64,000 nt of DNA from Aphanomyces cochlioides (taxonomy: Eukaryota > Oomycota > Saprolegniomycetes > Saprolegniales > Verrucalvaceae): assembly GCA_019828595.1 (NCBI GenBank), contig JAHQRK010000022.1, positions 1,426,001-1,490,000 of the forward strand. The letters run 5' to 3'. A program made the position numbers and the translations under genes. The notes below the pieces were generated by a model. The model saw only the letters and a program-made list of their open reading frames with translations. It ran no database searches and was not told the origin of the DNA. Shown piece by piece: positions 61,402-64,000 of the stretch (positions are counted from its first letter, which is position 1; every line of letters starts with the position of its first letter).

Positions 61402-62514
61402 TCCTTTTTCGACCCAAATCAACTTTTTTTGCTTCCCGAATGATATCTCGGCCAATATTTTCTTCCCAACACACGCTATCTCTTATGGCACCTCACATGC
61501 TCTTCTTTCAACCGCATCACAACCCGTCATCCCCGCACGCCGACGAAATGCGTGTAAAATGACAAAAGTACTAGACTTTGCGTCTCCATTTCTCATCCAT
61601 GAGGCAAGTGTACCAATCATAAAACACGCATAAATAGAACAGTTCAAACTGGACTTTCACCGAGACCCTGACACGACAAATATTCCATCTCAGTTTCACT
61701 TCAGAAAGGACGATTTTAAATCCTCATTGACTTGGAGGGGACGCTACTTGAGAAACCCTTCCAGTCATTCCTTACTCTCTTCAAAGCAACAAACTTTTCC
61801 AAAATGGACCCAACTTAAACTTAACCACACTAAACAAATCTCAACAACAGGTAGCTCCAAAGAAACAGCGATTCGTTCAAATGAATACACAATCGTATCA
61901 ACCGAGCGCTGGATAGACACATCCACTCGACCTCAGAGTATGTCTCTCAAAACAATGACAGACAAGATGGAAGAGAGCATCCAATTGGACCGTTGGAACT
62001 TATTATAGATTCCAAGATACATATATGTAGATGATTACAGGAGGTCCATCGTTCCCTGTGAGTTTGTGTGTTTAGACTCGTTTTTTGTGGGAGGGGGCGA
62101 TGATCCGCTTTTGGTTTGAAATGAAAGTATTTGAATAGGTCTACGAGAGGAGACAAACTTTTTCTCCCAAGCCCTTCGAGTATTGCATGTTGGCGAGGAC
62201 TGACCACTCAGTTTGTCTAGGCTTTGGTTGCGAAAATAGAGTGCGCTGAAGGATTTTTGTGTCCAGAGTCGTCGTGAATGGTATGGAAACAGATCACAGA
62301 CGTGGAGAGAGGAGATGATGTTTGTGACTTGTGAGGTCGAGTCTATCGTGGGCCGTGTGGTGACAGGATGTTAGTATAGGCGATGTTGTTGTGTGTGCTG
62401 ACGTGATGGGTTTGGCGTTGAATGTGTGACAAGGATAGCGTTCCAATGGTTGTGAGAGGGTGCTGGTATGTGATTGATGTGAATGATGAGCAAGGTAGGC
62501 ATAGTAGACATGGA

Positions 62515-62587
62515 GGTCTTATAGTGTAGCGGTTATCACGTCTCCTTGACGTGGAGAAGGTCCCCGGTTCAAGTCCGGGTAAGACCA
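62515..62587 (+). tRNA. tRNA-Val(GAC), intact copy 28
   Basis: Unchanged tRNA and terminator. Confidence 0.95.
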
Positions 62588-63700
62588 TCCTTTTTCGACC
62601 CAAATCAACTTTTTTTGCTTCCCGAATGATATCTCGGCCAATATTTTCTTCCCAACACACGCTATCTCTTATGGCACCTCACATGCTCTTCTTTCAACCG
62701 CATCACAACCCGTCATCCCCGCACGCCGACGAAATGCGTGTAAAATGACAAAAGTACTAGACTTTGCGTCTCCATTTCTCATCCATGAGGCAAGTGTACC
62801 AATCATAAAACACGCATAAATAGAACAGTTCAAACTGGACTTTCACCGAGACCCTGACACGACAAATATTCCATCTCAGTTTCACTTCAGAAAGGACGAT
62901 TTTAAATCCTCATTGACTTGGAGGGGACGCTACTTGAGAAACCCTTCCAGTCATTCCTTACTCTCTTCAAAGCAACAAACTTTTCCAAAATGGACCCAAC
63001 TTAAACTTAACCACACTAAACAAATCTCAACAACAGGTAGCTCCAAAGAAACAGCGATTCGTTCAAATGAATACACAATCGTATCAACCGAGCGCTGGAT
63101 AGACACATCCACTCGACCTCAGAGTATGTCTCTCAAAACAATGACAGACAAGATGGAAGAGAGCATCCAATTGGACCGTTGGAACTTATTATAGATTCCA
63201 AGATACATATATGTAGATGATTACAGGAGGTCCATCGTTCCCTGTGAGTTTGTGTGTTTAGACTCGTTTTTTGTGGGAGGGGGCGATGATCCGCTTTTGG
63301 TTTGAAATGAAAGTATTTGAATAGGTCTACGAGAGGAGACAAACTTTTTCTCCCAAGCCCTTCGAGTATTGCATGTTGGCGAGGACTGACCACTCAGTTT
63401 GTCTAGGCTTTGGTTGCGAAAATAGAGTGCGCTGAAGGATTTTTGTGTCCAGAGTCGTCGTGAATGGTATGGAAACAGATCACAGACGTGGAGAGAGGAG
63501 ATGATGTTTGTGACTTGTGAGGTCGAGTCTATCGTGGGCCGTGTGGTGACAGGATGTTAGTATAGGCGATGTTGTTGTGTGTGCTGACGTGATGGGTTTG
63601 GCGTTGAATGTGTGACAAGGATAGCGTTCCAATGGTTGTGAGAGGGTGCTGGTATGTGATTGATGTGAATGATGAGCAAGGTAGGCATAGTAGACATGGA

Positions 63701-63773
63701 GGTCTTATAGTGTAGCGGTTATCACGTCTCCTTGACGTGGAGAAGGTCCCCGGTTCAAGTCCGGGTAAGACCA
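63701..63773 (+). tRNA. tRNA-Val(GAC), intact copy 29
   Basis: Last complete tRNA; its downstream spacer is cut by the window edge, so the array continues beyond it. Confidence 0.95.
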
Positions 63774-64000
63774 TCCTTTTTCGACCCAAATCAACTTTTT
63801 TTGCTTCCCGAATGATATCTCGGCCAATATTTTCTTCCCAACACACGCTATCTCTTATGGCACCTCACATGCTCTTCTTTCAACCGCATCACAACCCGTC
63901 ATCCCCGCACGCCGACGAAATGCGTGTAAAATGACAAAAGTACTAGACTTTGCGTCTCCATTTCTCATCCATGAGGCAAGTGTACCAATCATAAAACACG

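Larger units (their letters stand above)
1..64000 (+). repeat. Tandem array of ~1,186-bp tRNA-Val units
   Basis: The window consists of about 43 direct head-to-tail units, partial at both edges. Successive intact tRNA genes start 1,186 bp apart (310, 1496, 2682 and so on). Units carrying a SINE are about 1,558 bp long, which is 1,186 plus ~357 bp of SINE plus a 15-bp target duplication. Units are almost identical; the differences seen are single-base indels (for example at 13171, 28185, 29185, 29841 and 55696) and a C/T marker 76 bp upstream of the tRNA. Such uniformity is what unequal crossing-over or gene conversion produces. No protein gene is visible in the unit. Confidence 0.98.

Noticed and set aside
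1..64000. CRISPR array or satellite DNA
   Set aside because: The repeats are 1.2 kb, contiguous and carry a tRNA gene, so neither CRISPR spacing nor a simple satellite fits.

Overview
This window is nuclear DNA of a eukaryote. The tRNA genes have internal Pol III boxes A and B, T-run terminators and no encoded CCA, and the mobile elements are a LINE with an endonuclease-reverse transcriptase ORF and a tRNA-derived SINE. The host species cannot be named from the sequence; a fungus or a protist is possible, but this is a guess.

Layout: the whole window is one head-to-tail tandem array of an approximately 1,186-bp unit, about 43 units, all in the same orientation. Each unit carries a single 73-nt intronless tRNA gene that folds perfectly and has anticodon GAC (Val). 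The rest of each unit is a non-coding spacer that is G/T-rich upstream of the tRNA and C/A-rich downstream. Units are nearly identical; I saw mostly single-base indels and one recurrent C/T marker 76 bp upstream of the tRNA. 29 tRNA genes are intact and 14 are interrupted.

Every interruption is a retroelement at the same place: the anticodon arm of the tRNA gene, flanked by the same 15-bp target duplication (CCTTGACGTGGAGAA, tRNA nt 30-44). Twelve units hold a ~357-bp SINE with a tRNA-Thr(CGT)-like head. One unit (41658-48565) holds a 6.9-kb LINE with the end of ORF1, an intact 1,361-aa ORF2 (AP endonuclease, reverse transcriptase, zinc-knuckle) and a 2.4-kb structured 3' UTR. One unit (56441-58613) holds a 5'-truncated copy of the same LINE. 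LINE and SINE share the last ~16 bases before the junction, as in known LINE/SINE partner pairs.

How it fits together (inference): a multicopy tRNA array serves as a safe landing site for a site-specific APE-type LINE, much as rDNA does for R1/R2, and a SINE uses the same machinery. The SINE has no T4 run of its own, so the first Pol III terminator it meets is that of the tRNA gene it interrupted. Most SINE-bearing units share a linked upstream marker, so they probably spread by recombination within the array rather than by repeated retrotransposition. At least one SINE (59815) looks like a separate insertion.
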